A stretch of DNA of 64,000 nucleotides from VXYL01 sp965116345 (GTDB lineage: Bacteria; Pseudomonadota; Gammaproteobacteria; Pseudomonadales; Azotimanducaceae), in the NCBI GenBank assembly GCA_965116345.1, contig OZ220680.1:3348001-3412000 (forward strand), written 5' to 3'. Positions 41,495 to 49,577 of the stretch are shown here, in pieces. The stretch's first letter is position 1, and every line of letters begins with the position of its first letter. The position numbers were made by a program, and so were the translations under genes. A model generated the notes under the pieces. The model was not told the DNA's origin. It saw only the letters and a list, made by a program, of their open reading frames with translations, and did no database searches.

Positions 41495-42433
41495 TTGATC
41501 AGACAGAGAACCCTAGCCGGAGAGGTGGCCACAGCGGGGGTCGGGCTCCACACAGGCGACGATGTGGAGGTGACGATCGGGCCTGCGCCACCCGACACCG
41601 GCATCGTGTTCGTCCGTTCCGACCTCGGTTGCGACGCACTGGTCAAGGCCTGCCCCGAGAATGTCATCGACACCCAGCTCGCCACGAGTCTGGGTGCCGG
41701 ACGTGTCCGAGTCTCCACCGTCGAACACCTGATGGCGTCGTTCGCGGGTTTGGGCGTGGACAATGCGCTTGTCGGGGTGAACGCCGTGGAGTTGCCGATC
41801 ATGGACGGCAGCGCGGCACCGTTCGTGCGCCTCATCCGCTCGGCGGGGATCGTGGAGCAGCCCGTCGCGAGGCGCTTTATCGAGATCACCCGGGAAGTCG
41901 AGTGGACCGACGGCCGTGCATCGACGCGGCTTGGACCGCATGACGGTTTCCGTCTCGAATACACCATGAACTATGACCATCCGTTCTTCCGTGAGCAATG
42001 CCAGCACGCTGCGCTGGACTTCTCGTCGCGTACGTTCATCCGCGACGTCAGCCGCGCGCGCACCTTCGGGTTCCTCGCCGACATCGAGCGCCTGCGGGCG
42101 ATGGATCTCGTCCGGGGCGGGAGCCTGGAGAACGCCGTCGTGGTGGACGACGACGGGGTCCTCAATCACGAGGGTCTGCGCTACGAGGATGAGTTCGTCC
42201 GGCACAAGATCCTGGACGCGATCGGGGACCTCTATCTGGTCGGCCACCCCATCATGGGCACGTTCACCGGCGACCAGTCGGGGCACGGCTCCAACATTGC
42301 ACTGGTACGGCGACTCCTGGCGGACCCCGGCGCCTATCGGTCGGTTACCTTCGAAAACGGCGCCACGCCGCCGATCCGGCTCTGCCGACCGGTGGGTGTC
42401 TCGCAGGCCGCCGCTTCAAGCAACGGCGCGTGA
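41495..42433 (+). CDS. lpxC: UDP-3-O-acyl-GlcNAc deacetylase LpxC
   Basis: The zinc deacetylase that commits to lipid A synthesis. 312 residues. The catalytic and zinc residues fall at the E. coli numbering: His78 in STVEHLMAS, His237 and Asp241 in HKILDAIGD, with DRVRAGT-like RTFGFLADIERLRAMDLVRGG and SLENAVV following the family. The start is a TTG at 41495 giving MIRQRTLAGEV, the normal N-terminus; no ATG or GTG is in frame upstream. The weak start and distant ribosome site suggest limited translation. It is separated from ftsZ by the lipoprotein pair. Confidence 0.96.
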   Translation: MIRQRTLAGEVATAGVGLHTGDDVEVTIGPAPPDTGIVFVRSDLGCDALVKACPENVIDTQLATSLGAGRVRVSTVEHLMASFAGLGVDNALVGVNAVELPIMDGSAAPFVRLIRSAGIVEQPVARRFIEITREVEWTDGRASTRLGPHDGFRLEYTMNYDHPFFREQCQHAALDFSSRTFIRDVSRARTFGFLADIERLRAMDLVRGGSLENAVVVDDDGVLNHEGLRYEDEFVRHKILDAIGDLYLVGHPIMGTFTGDQSGHGSNIALVRRLLADPGAYRSVTFENGATPPIRLCRPVGVSQAAASSNGA

Positions 42434-42466
42434 CGCCACCCGCAAGGGCCGCCGACCGGGCGTCAC
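42430..42466. terminator. Hairpin between convergent lpxC and VOC genes
   Basis: GTGACGCC (42430-42437) pairs with GGCGTCAC (42459-42466). The left arm contains the lpxC TGA and the right arm contains the reverse-strand TGA of the VOC gene. No T-tract follows on either strand, so an intrinsic terminator role is uncertain. Confidence 0.4.
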
Positions 42467-42837
42467 CCTGAGTCGGATTCGCAAACACCGATGGCGTAGC
42501 CGTTGGGGTCCCTCACCGTGAACTCCTTCATGCCCGCCATCGGGTTGTACTGCATGGCGCTGACGATCTCGATGTCCAGTTCCTTGGCGCGGGCGTAGGC
42601 GGCATCGGCATCGTCGACGTACACGAAGACCAGTACGCCGTGGCCCAGGGGTTGCGTGGTGACCGCCCCGTGGTCGTGGTCAGCATCGAGTTCGTGGAGT
42701 TGCAGCAGCAGGGTGTCGCCGTCCATGAGCATGTCGAATTCGGGACCGCCGTGGCCTGAGCGCAGGCGGAGAAAATCCTGGTACCACTGTGCCGTGGCTT
42801 CGACGTCCCGAGCGTACAGCATGGTGACGGTTTGCAT
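42463..42837 (-). CDS. VOC superfamily (glyoxalase/bleomycin resistance-like) protein
   Basis: A small 124-residue cytoplasmic protein with one VOC fold. It opens MQTVTMLYARDVEATAQWYQDFL and closes with KEFTVRDPNGYAIGVCES, the paired beta-alpha-beta-beta-beta landmarks of the superfamily. Metal-ligand candidates include the Glu in LLLQLHELDADHDHG. The ATG at 42837 has AAGGAG 8 bp upstream. Function is not predictable from family alone. Confidence 0.82.
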   Translation of the reverse strand: MQTVTMLYARDVEATAQWYQDFLRLRSGHGGPEFDMLMDGDTLLLQLHELDADHDHGAVTTQPLGHGVLVFVYVDDADAAYARAKELDIEIVSAMQYNPMAGMKEFTVRDPNGYAIGVCESDSG

Positions 42838-42979
42838 GACTCGAACTCCTTGGTCAGCCGAACCCGATCGTGGCACATGGTATCCCGTTCACGTCTTAAG
42901 GGGTTTCGTTGCGGATGGGGTTCCTTGGGAGTGCCCGTCCCGGTAGTCTGCGCTCCGTCATCGCCCCGGGGATCCGGTT

Positions 42980-44461
42980 TTGGCCCACGTCGCCGTCATC
43001 GGCGCCGGCAATGCCGCGCTGGTCGCCGCCATTGCCGCCCGCGAGTCAGGTGCGGACGTGACGGTGCTCGAACGGGCGCCGCATGCGCTGCGCGGCGGCA
43101 ACACGCGGTTCACCGCCGGTGCCATGCGCACGGTGTACTCGGGTGTGGACGATCTTCGGCGGCTCATGCCGGAATTGACGAAGGACGAGAGGGAACGGGT
43201 CGATTTCGGCAGCTACAGCCGCGAGCGTTTCTACGACGACCTCGGCCGCGTCACGCAGTACCGCACCGATCCGGACCTGGCGGAACGGCTCATCGACTCG
43301 AGCTTCGAAACCCTGTGCTGGATGCGCGAGAAGGGCATGCGCTTCCTGCCGTTGTACGGTCGCCAGTCGTTCGAAGTCGGCGGCAGGGTCCGCTTCTGGG
43401 GCGGCGTCACGGTCGAGGCCTGGGGTGGCGGACCGGGTATCGTGGATTCCCTTGGCGCCATCGCCGCCAAGGCCGGGGTGGACCTGCGCTACGGCGCGCG
43501 CGCGACGGCACTCGAGCGGACCACGGACGGGTTCGACGTGCGTGTTGGCAACGGCGTCGAAGGGGGCAACCTGCGAGCGGACGCGGTGGTGCTCGCCTGC
43601 GGGGGCTTCGAGGCGAACCCGGCGTGGCGAGCCCGATACCTGGGTCCCGGCTGGGATCTGGCCAAGGTGCGCGGCACCCGCTTCAACACCGGTGACGGCA
43701 TCCGCATGGCGGTCGCCATCGGCGCGGCGACGCGAGGCAACTACTCGGGCTGCCATGCCGTCGCCTGGGACCTCAACGCGCCGGAATTCGGCGACCTCGA
43801 CGTCGGCGACAACTTCCAGAAGCACTCGTACCCGCTGGGCATCATGGTCAACACCGACGGTCGGCGTTTCGTGGACGAGGGTGCGGACTTCCGCAACTAC
43901 ACCTATGCGCGCTACGGCGGCGAAGTGCTGCGCCAACCCGGGCAGTGCGCCTGGCAGATCTTCGATGCCAAGGTCGTGCCGCTGCTGCGCGACGAATACC
44001 GCATCGCCAAGGTCACCAAGGCGAGGGCGGACAGCATCGACGAGTTGGCGACGCGGATCGCGACGATGGAGACCATGGACGCCCCGGCACTCGTCGCCGA
44101 GATCGAGCGCTTCAACGCGGCCGTCGACACCGGGACGCCGTTCGACCCCACGGTGAAGGACGGTCGCGGCACCCGCGGTCTCGAAGTGGCGAAATCGAAC
44201 TGGGCCAACCGTCTGGACACGCCGCCGTTCGAGGCCTACGGCGTGACCTGTGGGATCACGTTCACGTTCGGCGGCCTCGCCGTCGATGCCGAGGCCCGTG
44301 TCCTGGGGGAGGATGGCGAACCCGTTCCGGGTCTGTTCGCCGCCGGCGAGCTCGTCGGTGGCCTCTACTATTTCAACTATCCCGGCGGCACGGGACTGAC
44401 TTCGGGCGCGGTGTTCGGCCGCCGCGCCGGCGTCAATGCCGGCCTCGGTCGTTGGGGGTAG
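42980..44461 (+). CDS. FAD-dependent dehydrogenase of the TcuA (tricarballylate dehydrogenase) type
   Basis: A flavoprotein of 493 residues. It has an N-terminal FAD-binding Rossmann motif (VAVIGAGNAALVAAIAA), a GGNTRFTAGAMR segment near 40, SYPLGIMVNTDGRRFVDEGADF near 288, TCGITFTFGGLAVDAEARVL and the C-terminal GLFAAGELVGGLYYFNYPGGTGL. These match the fumarate-reductase/3-ketosteroid-dehydrogenase-like subgroup annotated as TcuA. The start is TTG at 42980 after a G-rich stretch; there is no better codon. putA starts 3 bp after its stop, so the two are one operon. The true substrate is unproven. Confidence 0.8.
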   Translation: MAHVAVIGAGNAALVAAIAARESGADVTVLERAPHALRGGNTRFTAGAMRTVYSGVDDLRRLMPELTKDERERVDFGSYSRERFYDDLGRVTQYRTDPDLAERLIDSSFETLCWMREKGMRFLPLYGRQSFEVGGRVRFWGGVTVEAWGGGPGIVDSLGAIAAKAGVDLRYGARATALERTTDGFDVRVGNGVEGGNLRADAVVLACGGFEANPAWRARYLGPGWDLAKVRGTRFNTGDGIRMAVAIGAATRGNYSGCHAVAWDLNAPEFGDLDVGDNFQKHSYPLGIMVNTDGRRFVDEGADFRNYTYARYGGEVLRQPGQCAWQIFDAKVVPLLRDEYRIAKVTKARADSIDELATRIATMETMDAPALVAEIERFNAAVDTGTPFDPTVKDGRGTRGLEVAKSNWANRLDTPPFEAYGVTCGITFTFGGLAVDAEARVLGEDGEPVPGLFAAGELVGGLYYFNYPGGTGLTSGAVFGRRAGVNAGLGRWG

Positions 44462-44464
44462 CCG

Positions 44465-47449
44465 GTGTCCGATCCCTGGACCGCCGTCGCCGCCGCCGGT
44501 TCGCTATCGGAACAGGAGGCCGTGCGCTCGCGTCTGGCCGAGGCACCGTTCACGTACGCCGAGCGGCAGCGGGTGCTCTCCCGGGCGCGCGACCTGGTCG
44601 AAGGCTGTCGGGGACGTGGCGACGAACGCTCGCTGCTCGATCTGTTCCTGCAGGAATACGGCTTGTCCAACGAGGAAGGCATCGCCCTGCTGTGCATCAG
44701 CGAGGCTCTGCTGCGGATTCCCGACGACGACACCGCAGAGGCGCTGATCGCCGAGAAGATCGGCACGGGGAACTGGGCGGAGCACGTGGGGCTGTCGGAC
44801 TCCGTGTTCCTCAACGCGTCGACCTGGGCGCTGATGCTGACCGGCAACGTGATCGGCCTCGGAGACGACGTGACCCGCGACGTTGGCGGGTGGGTCAATC
44901 GCTTGGCCGCTCGGGTCGGCGAGTCCGTCGCACGCGCCGCCATGTCGCGCGCGGTGCGCATCGTCGGCGGTGAATTCGTCCAGGGTCGGACCATCGAGGA
45001 AGCCCTGGCGCGAGAGCGGTCGAGTGGGACCGGCCTGTCGTCGTTCGACATGCTCGGCGAGGGCGCGCGCACCTACGAAGACGCGGCCCGCTATGCCCAG
45101 GCGTACCGTCACGCGATCCGGGAGGTGGGCAAGGCCTACCCCGATGCCACGCCGACCGGGGCTTCGGGCATCTCCATCAAACTCTCGGCGCTGCATCCAC
45201 GGTTCGAGCCGTTGCAGCGCGAGCGCGTGATGCGCGAGTTGGGCCCCGCGGTGCTGGACCTTGCCCACGAGGCGGCAGCGCGCAACATCCAAATGACCAT
45301 CGACGCCGAGGAGGCCGAGCGGCTCGAGCTCTTGCTCGAGGTGTTCGAACTTCTCGCCAAGGCACCGGAACTGGCGTCCTGGGAGGGCCTCGGAATCGCG
45401 ATTCAAGCCTACGCGAAACGCGCGCCCGCCGTGATCGACTGGCTGGACGCGCTGCGCCGACCGGTGATGGTTCGCCTCGTCAAGGGCGCCTATTGGGACA
45501 CGGAAATCAAGCATGCGCAGATCCAGGGCCTCGGCGGCTACCCGGTCTACACCCGCAAGCCGTCAACCGACCTCGCCTACCTCTCCTGTGCGTCCCGCCT
45601 GTTCCGCTGCCGGAACCTGTTCCCGCAATTCGCCACGCACAATGCGCACACCCTGGCCGCCGTGCTGGAACTCGCCCGCAGCGGCGGCGCGTACGAGTTC
45701 CAGCGTCTGCACGGCATGGGTGCACTGCTCTACGACGAGGCCCGGCGGCGCTTCGACGACATGCCCCGCGAACGTGTGTACGCCCCGGTGGGAGCACATC
45801 GCGACCTGCTCGCCTATCTCGTCCGCCGCCTGCTCGAGAACGGCGCCAACTCGTCCTTCGTGAACCGGTTTCTCGATGACAAGGTCGACGTGGCAAAGCT
45901 GGTACGCGACCCGCTCACCGTGGTCGCGGACTACGACGCCGCTCCCCATCCGCGCATTCCACTTCCCGCGGACCTCTACGGCAGCGACCGGACGAACTCC
46001 CGAGGCCTTGACCTGGGCGACCGGCAGGCGGTGGACGCGCTGCTGCGCTCGGCGTCTGCGTACGACGATGCGCTGGTCGAGGTGGATACCGCCGATGTCG
46101 ACGGCGAGGTCGGCCGCGCGCGGGCGGCCTTCGCCGGTTGGGAGCAGACGCCCGCGGGCACCCGGCGCGCGTGCCTGGACCGTCTGGCTGACCTTCTGGA
46201 GGCCAACCTGCCGCGTTTCGTCGCCCTGTTGGCCAAGGAGGCGGGCAAGACCCTGGGCGATGCGGTGGCGGAGGTGCGCGAGGCGGCCGATTTCTGCCGC
46301 TACTACGGCGCCGAGTGCGAACGCCTGTTCGACACCGGCGAGCGGCTTCCTGGACCAACGGGCGAGACCAACACCCTGGAGTTGCACGGCCGTGGCGTGT
46401 TCGCCTGCATCTCACCGTGGAACTTCCCGCTGGCGATCTTCACGGGTCAGGTCGTGGCCGCGCTCGCGGCAGGCAATGCCGTGGTCGCCAAGCCGGCGCC
46501 GCAGACCCCCACCATTGCCACCGTCGCCGTCGAATTGATGCGCGAGGCCGGTATTCCGGAGGATGTCGTACGCCTGTTGCTGGGGGGTGTCGATGCCGGA
46601 GCGGCCGTCGTCGGGAGCGACATCGACGGGGTCGCATTCACCGGGTCCACCGCGACCGCCAAGCACATCGGGCGCGCGCTTGCCGCCAAGGACGGCGCGC
46701 TGACACCGTTGATCGCGGAGACCGGCGGGCAGAACGTCATGGTGGTCGACTCGACCGCCTTGCCCGAACAGGTGGTGGACGACGTCCTCGCGTCCTCGTT
46801 CCGCTCGGCCGGCCAGCGATGCTCCTCGCTGCGCGTGCTCTACGTGCAGGACGACATCGCCGAACGGCTGCTGACCATGATCGCCGGGGCCATGCGCACA
46901 CTCGTGCTCGGCGATCCGGCGGACCCGGCGACCGATGTCGGGCCGGTGATCGACGCCGCGGCGCTGGAGCGCTTGCAGGCACACGTGGCGTCGATGCGCG
47001 ACCGGGTTGTCCACCAGTGCGAGGTTCCCCGAGATCTGTCGGGTTGCTTCGTCGGTCCCGCGATGATCGAGATCGACTCCATCGACGACCTCCGCGAGGA
47101 GCACTTCGGCCCCATTCTCCACGTCGTGCGGTTCGCCGTGTCCCGTGTCGACCGGGCACTGGCTGACATCCAGGGTGCGGGCTATGGCCTGACCCTGGGA
47201 GTCCACTCCCGCATCCACGCACGCGCGAGGCAGGTGATGGCGGCCGTCAAGGTCGGCAACACCTACATCAACCGCGACATGATCGGTGCCACGGTGGGCG
47301 TTCAGCCCTTCGGCGGTGAGGGTCTGTCCGGCACCGGGCCGAAAGCCGGCGGTCCCCACTATCTCCCGCGGTTCGCGGTGGAACGCACCATCACCTGGAA
47401 TACCGCCGCGACGGGCGGCAACACGGAACTCCTCGGACTGCCAGATTAG
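44465..47449 (+). CDS. putA: Bifunctional proline dehydrogenase / P5C dehydrogenase PutA
   Basis: Oxidises proline to glutamate in two steps. At 994 residues it is a short PutA without the N-terminal ribbon-helix-helix repressor domain. The proline dehydrogenase barrel (about 150-470) includes GASGISIKLSALHPRFE, MVRLVKGAYWDTEIKHAQ, FATHNAHTLAAVLELA and the FAD-site RRLLENGANSSFVNRFLDD. The aldehyde dehydrogenase part (about 560-980) includes FACISPWNFPLAIFTGQ, VAFTGSTATAKHIGRAL, the base region LIAETGGQN, and the catalytic Cys786 in SAGQRCSSLRVL. GTG start at 44465. The FAD dehydrogenase upstream may feed the same amino-acid or organic-acid catabolism. Confidence 0.95.
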   Translation: MSDPWTAVAAAGSLSEQEAVRSRLAEAPFTYAERQRVLSRARDLVEGCRGRGDERSLLDLFLQEYGLSNEEGIALLCISEALLRIPDDDTAEALIAEKIGTGNWAEHVGLSDSVFLNASTWALMLTGNVIGLGDDVTRDVGGWVNRLAARVGESVARAAMSRAVRIVGGEFVQGRTIEEALARERSSGTGLSSFDMLGEGARTYEDAARYAQAYRHAIREVGKAYPDATPTGASGISIKLSALHPRFEPLQRERVMRELGPAVLDLAHEAAARNIQMTIDAEEAERLELLLEVFELLAKAPELASWEGLGIAIQAYAKRAPAVIDWLDALRRPVMVRLVKGAYWDTEIKHAQIQGLGGYPVYTRKPSTDLAYLSCASRLFRCRNLFPQFATHNAHTLAAVLELARSGGAYEFQRLHGMGALLYDEARRRFDDMPRERVYAPVGAHRDLLAYLVRRLLENGANSSFVNRFLDDKVDVAKLVRDPLTVVADYDAAPHPRIPLPADLYGSDRTNSRGLDLGDRQAVDALLRSASAYDDALVEVDTADVDGEVGRARAAFAGWEQTPAGTRRACLDRLADLLEANLPRFVALLAKEAGKTLGDAVAEVREAADFCRYYGAECERLFDTGERLPGPTGETNTLELHGRGVFACISPWNFPLAIFTGQVVAALAAGNAVVAKPAPQTPTIATVAVELMREAGIPEDVVRLLLGGVDAGAAVVGSDIDGVAFTGSTATAKHIGRALAAKDGALTPLIAETGGQNVMVVDSTALPEQVVDDVLASSFRSAGQRCSSLRVLYVQDDIAERLLTMIAGAMRTLVLGDPADPATDVGPVIDAAALERLQAHVASMRDRVVHQCEVPRDLSGCFVGPAMIEIDSIDDLREEHFGPILHVVRFAVSRVDRALADIQGAGYGLTLGVHSRIHARARQVMAAVKVGNTYINRDMIGATVGVQPFGGEGLSGTGPKAGGPHYLPRFAVERTITWNTAATGGNTELLGLPD

Positions 47450-47479
47450 GCAAGCCGAGGACCGACAAGACATGCACCC

Positions 47480-47564
47480 GTAGGGGCGACCCTTGTGGTC
47501 GCCCGTGCCAGCACCCGCACGGCGTCGTTCCCCAGGACGGGCGAGGACAAGCCTCGCCCCTACG
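47480..47564. repeat. Inverted pair of REP-like hairpins (BIME-like)
   Basis: A forward GTAG-headed hairpin (47480-47507; stem GGGCGACC, loop CTTGT, stem GGTCGCCC) faces a reverse one (about 47537-47564; stem GGGCGAGG, loop ACAAG, stem CCTCGCCC). The outer 12 bases CCGTAGGGGCGA and TCGCCCCTACGG are perfect inverted repeats. The reverse-strand GTAG holds the TAG stop of the amidohydrolase gene. The pair lies between convergent putA and the amidohydrolase. Confidence 0.8.
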
Positions 47565-48759
47565 GTACTTTGGTCAGCTGTCGAGACGGAGACTGCTCAA
47601 GAAACGCGAGGGTTGCGTCCGAGAAACCATATAGTCGCGCGGCGTTCCCACAAACGATCTTGTGGCGAGTCGCCGCGTCGACGCAGCCGAGCTCCCGCTC
47701 GATGAAATCCTGGGAGTCGGGCCAGACGCCGTCGGGATGGGGGAAGTCGCTGCCCCACATGACGTTGTCCTCGCCGAGGATGTCGAGCAGGCGGATGCCG
47801 ATGGGGTCGCTCTGGTACGTCGCGTAGCACTGCCGGCGCCAGTAGGCGGACGGCTCCATGGTGAGAGTCAGATCCTTGAACTGGTCCTCCCACTCGAGGT
47901 CCATGTGCCTGAGGATGTAGGGGATCCAGCCGATGCCGCTCTCACCGATGACCAACTTCAGCTTCGGGTGAGCTTCCAGAACGCCGCCGTAGATCACTTC
48001 CATGACGATCTTGGCCATGGCGAGTTGGAAGCCGGTGATGTGCACGGCGAACGCTTGGCGGCTCTGCATCGGCGCGAGCGAGGCGAAGTCGTAGTCCATG
48101 CGCGGACCGATGGTGTGGAAGTGGACGGGCAGGCCCGCTTGCTCGGCTGCGGCCCACAGCGGCGCCCAGCATGGGTCGAACAACGGCGCCATCTCGTGGG
48201 AGTTGGCCACTTCGATGCCGCGTAGGGCACCGCGCTTCGCAACCCGTTCGACCTCGCACACGGCCGCATCGACGTCGTGGCTCGGGATGTTGGCGAGACC
48301 TGCAAAGCGGGCAGGGTGGACACTGCAGAAGTCGGCGAGCCAAGCGTTGTAGATGCGCATCATCTCGGCTGCGGCTTCATCGTCGCCGAGGCGCATGGCG
48401 GCACCGAGGATGCCGTAGAGCACTTCCGCCTGAACGCCGTCCCGATCCTGGTCGAGGATGCGCAGATCCGGTTCCGTGAGCCGGCGGATGCCGCGAGCGC
48501 CGTCGCGGTAGAGGCCCTGTTCGGCCATGCGGTCGGAACGGTGGATCTGCCCGGGAACGTAGCGTCGACCGGCTGACCCCATGCCGTTCTGCAACCCGAA
48601 CCGGGAACCGTTGCGGCTGACCCAGTAGCGGTCCTTGCCCGACGCGTCGACGTAGGGCATGCGGTCCTGCAACGCCGCCGGCGCACGGCTCGTGAACAGA
48701 TCCTCCGGCAGCCACGGCAGGTCGATGTGGCAGTCGGCTGATATCACCTCGTAGTGCAT
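47560..48759 (-). CDS. Amidohydrolase family 2 (ACMSD-like) protein
   Basis: A metal-dependent hydrolase or decarboxylase of 399 residues, cytoplasmic. It opens HYEVISADCHIDLPWLPEDLF, has the metal-site region AGLPVHFHTIGPRMDYDFASL, AHPKLKLVIGESGIGWIPY and the C-terminal DNVMWGSDFPHPDGVWPDS with the catalytic Asp. The first motif reads DCHID where DxHxH is common, so the first metal site may be altered. The ATG at 48759 has AAAGGAGG at ideal spacing. Close relatives act on aromatic breakdown intermediates, but the substrate here is unknown. Confidence 0.85.
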   Translation of the reverse strand: MHYEVISADCHIDLPWLPEDLFTSRAPAALQDRMPYVDASGKDRYWVSRNGSRFGLQNGMGSAGRRYVPGQIHRSDRMAEQGLYRDGARGIRRLTEPDLRILDQDRDGVQAEVLYGILGAAMRLGDDEAAAEMMRIYNAWLADFCSVHPARFAGLANIPSHDVDAAVCEVERVAKRGALRGIEVANSHEMAPLFDPCWAPLWAAAEQAGLPVHFHTIGPRMDYDFASLAPMQSRQAFAVHITGFQLAMAKIVMEVIYGGVLEAHPKLKLVIGESGIGWIPYILRHMDLEWEDQFKDLTLTMEPSAYWRRQCYATYQSDPIGIRLLDILGEDNVMWGSDFPHPDGVWPDSQDFIERELGCVDAATRHKIVCGNAARLYGFSDATLAFLEQSPSRQLTKVP

Positions 48760-48770
48760 GGACCTCCTTT

Positions 48771-48800
48771 CGCGCACTGCCGCGCACTGCCGCGCACTGT
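48771..48800. repeat. Tandem 10-bp repeats (CGCGCACTGC)
   Basis: At least two perfect copies and one with a last-base change lie between the divergent amidohydrolase and lipoprotein genes, with a further partial copy to about 48818. The unit is directly upstream of the amidohydrolase ribosome site, so copy number could affect its leader. Confidence 0.7.
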
Positions 48801-48873
48801 CGTGCTGTCGCGCACTTTCTGCCGACGGTGCGGAACAGTAGGATTGTGCGCGAAATTCTCTTCGGGGTCACTG

Positions 48874-49422
48874 ATGCACCGACTTGCGGACTTCCGCGCG
48901 CGCGCCTTCACGGGCGCCGTCTTCGCCGTGGCATTGCTTCCCGGGCTATGGGCCTGCACGTCGGTGGACACGAATGTTCCCCGGAGCTTCGATCTCACCG
49001 GCGAGTGGGTACTCGACGCCGAGGCCAGCGACCCGTCTCCGGATGTCGACCTCATCCGCCGCCGGGAGGATCGCGACGTCGTCCGGGGTCGGCAAGCGGA
49101 CGCCGCGGCCTCGGCGACGTTCGCGGTGCAGGACTTTCCGTTCCTGACGGCCACCAGGCTGGTGATCGAGCAGGACGAGAAGTCCATGGGCATCCGCTAT
49201 GACGGTGTGGTCTACCGGGACATCACCTGGGGTGAACGCATGCGGGATCTGTGGAAGGTCCGCGCTGGGTGGGCCGACAGCGGCCTGGTGATCCGCTCGA
49301 AGCGGGGCCGGACGCAAGGCAAGGAAGAGCTGGCCCTGGCAAGCGGCCGGCTTCGCGTGACCATCAGCATCGACACCGCGGGCCAGGATATCCGCACGGT
49401 TCGGGTCTACGAGCGGCGCTAG
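48874..49422 (+). CDS. Hypothetical lipoprotein
   Basis: Not recognised as a named family. 182 residues. A signal segment (about 8-28, FTGAVFAVALLPGLWACTSV) ends in a lipobox-like Cys. The mature part has SFDLTGEWVLDAEASDPSPD, a phrase common in beta-rich lipoproteins of proteobacteria, and a regular beta-type C-terminus (ELALASGRLRVTISIDTAGQDIRTVRVYERR). ATG at 48874 is preferred over the upstream frame. The stop TAG (49420-49422) is the end of repeat copy B. Confidence 0.65.
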   Translation: MHRLADFRARAFTGAVFAVALLPGLWACTSVDTNVPRSFDLTGEWVLDAEASDPSPDVDLIRRREDRDVVRGRQADAAASATFAVQDFPFLTATRLVIEQDEKSMGIRYDGVVYRDITWGERMRDLWKVRAGWADSGLVIRSKRGRTQGKEELALASGRLRVTISIDTAGQDIRTVRVYERR

Positions 49423-49575
49423 GAATGCTCTGATCAAGCCATCCCTGGCTTGATCAGAACGCAAAAACAAGAGCGCGGTCTTTTTTTTGCGTGCAAATGC
49501 AACTCCTTGCGTCTTTGAATTTGGCGGCACATCCCTGTGCCGCGCTAGGGAAGGTCTTAATCAGACCTTCCCTAG
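49419..49575 (-). repeat. Complete 157-bp multi-hairpin CTAG element, copy B (inverted relative to copy A)
   Basis: The reverse complement aligns to 14560-14717 over its whole length with about five differences, one of them a single-base gap. All five hairpins are kept; the third stem has one mismatch. CTAG lies at 49419-49422 and 49572-49575. One end supplies the stop codon of the hypothetical lipoprotein; the other lies 2 bp from the stop of the DUF1015 gene. Confidence 0.88.
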
Positions 49576-49577
49576 AC

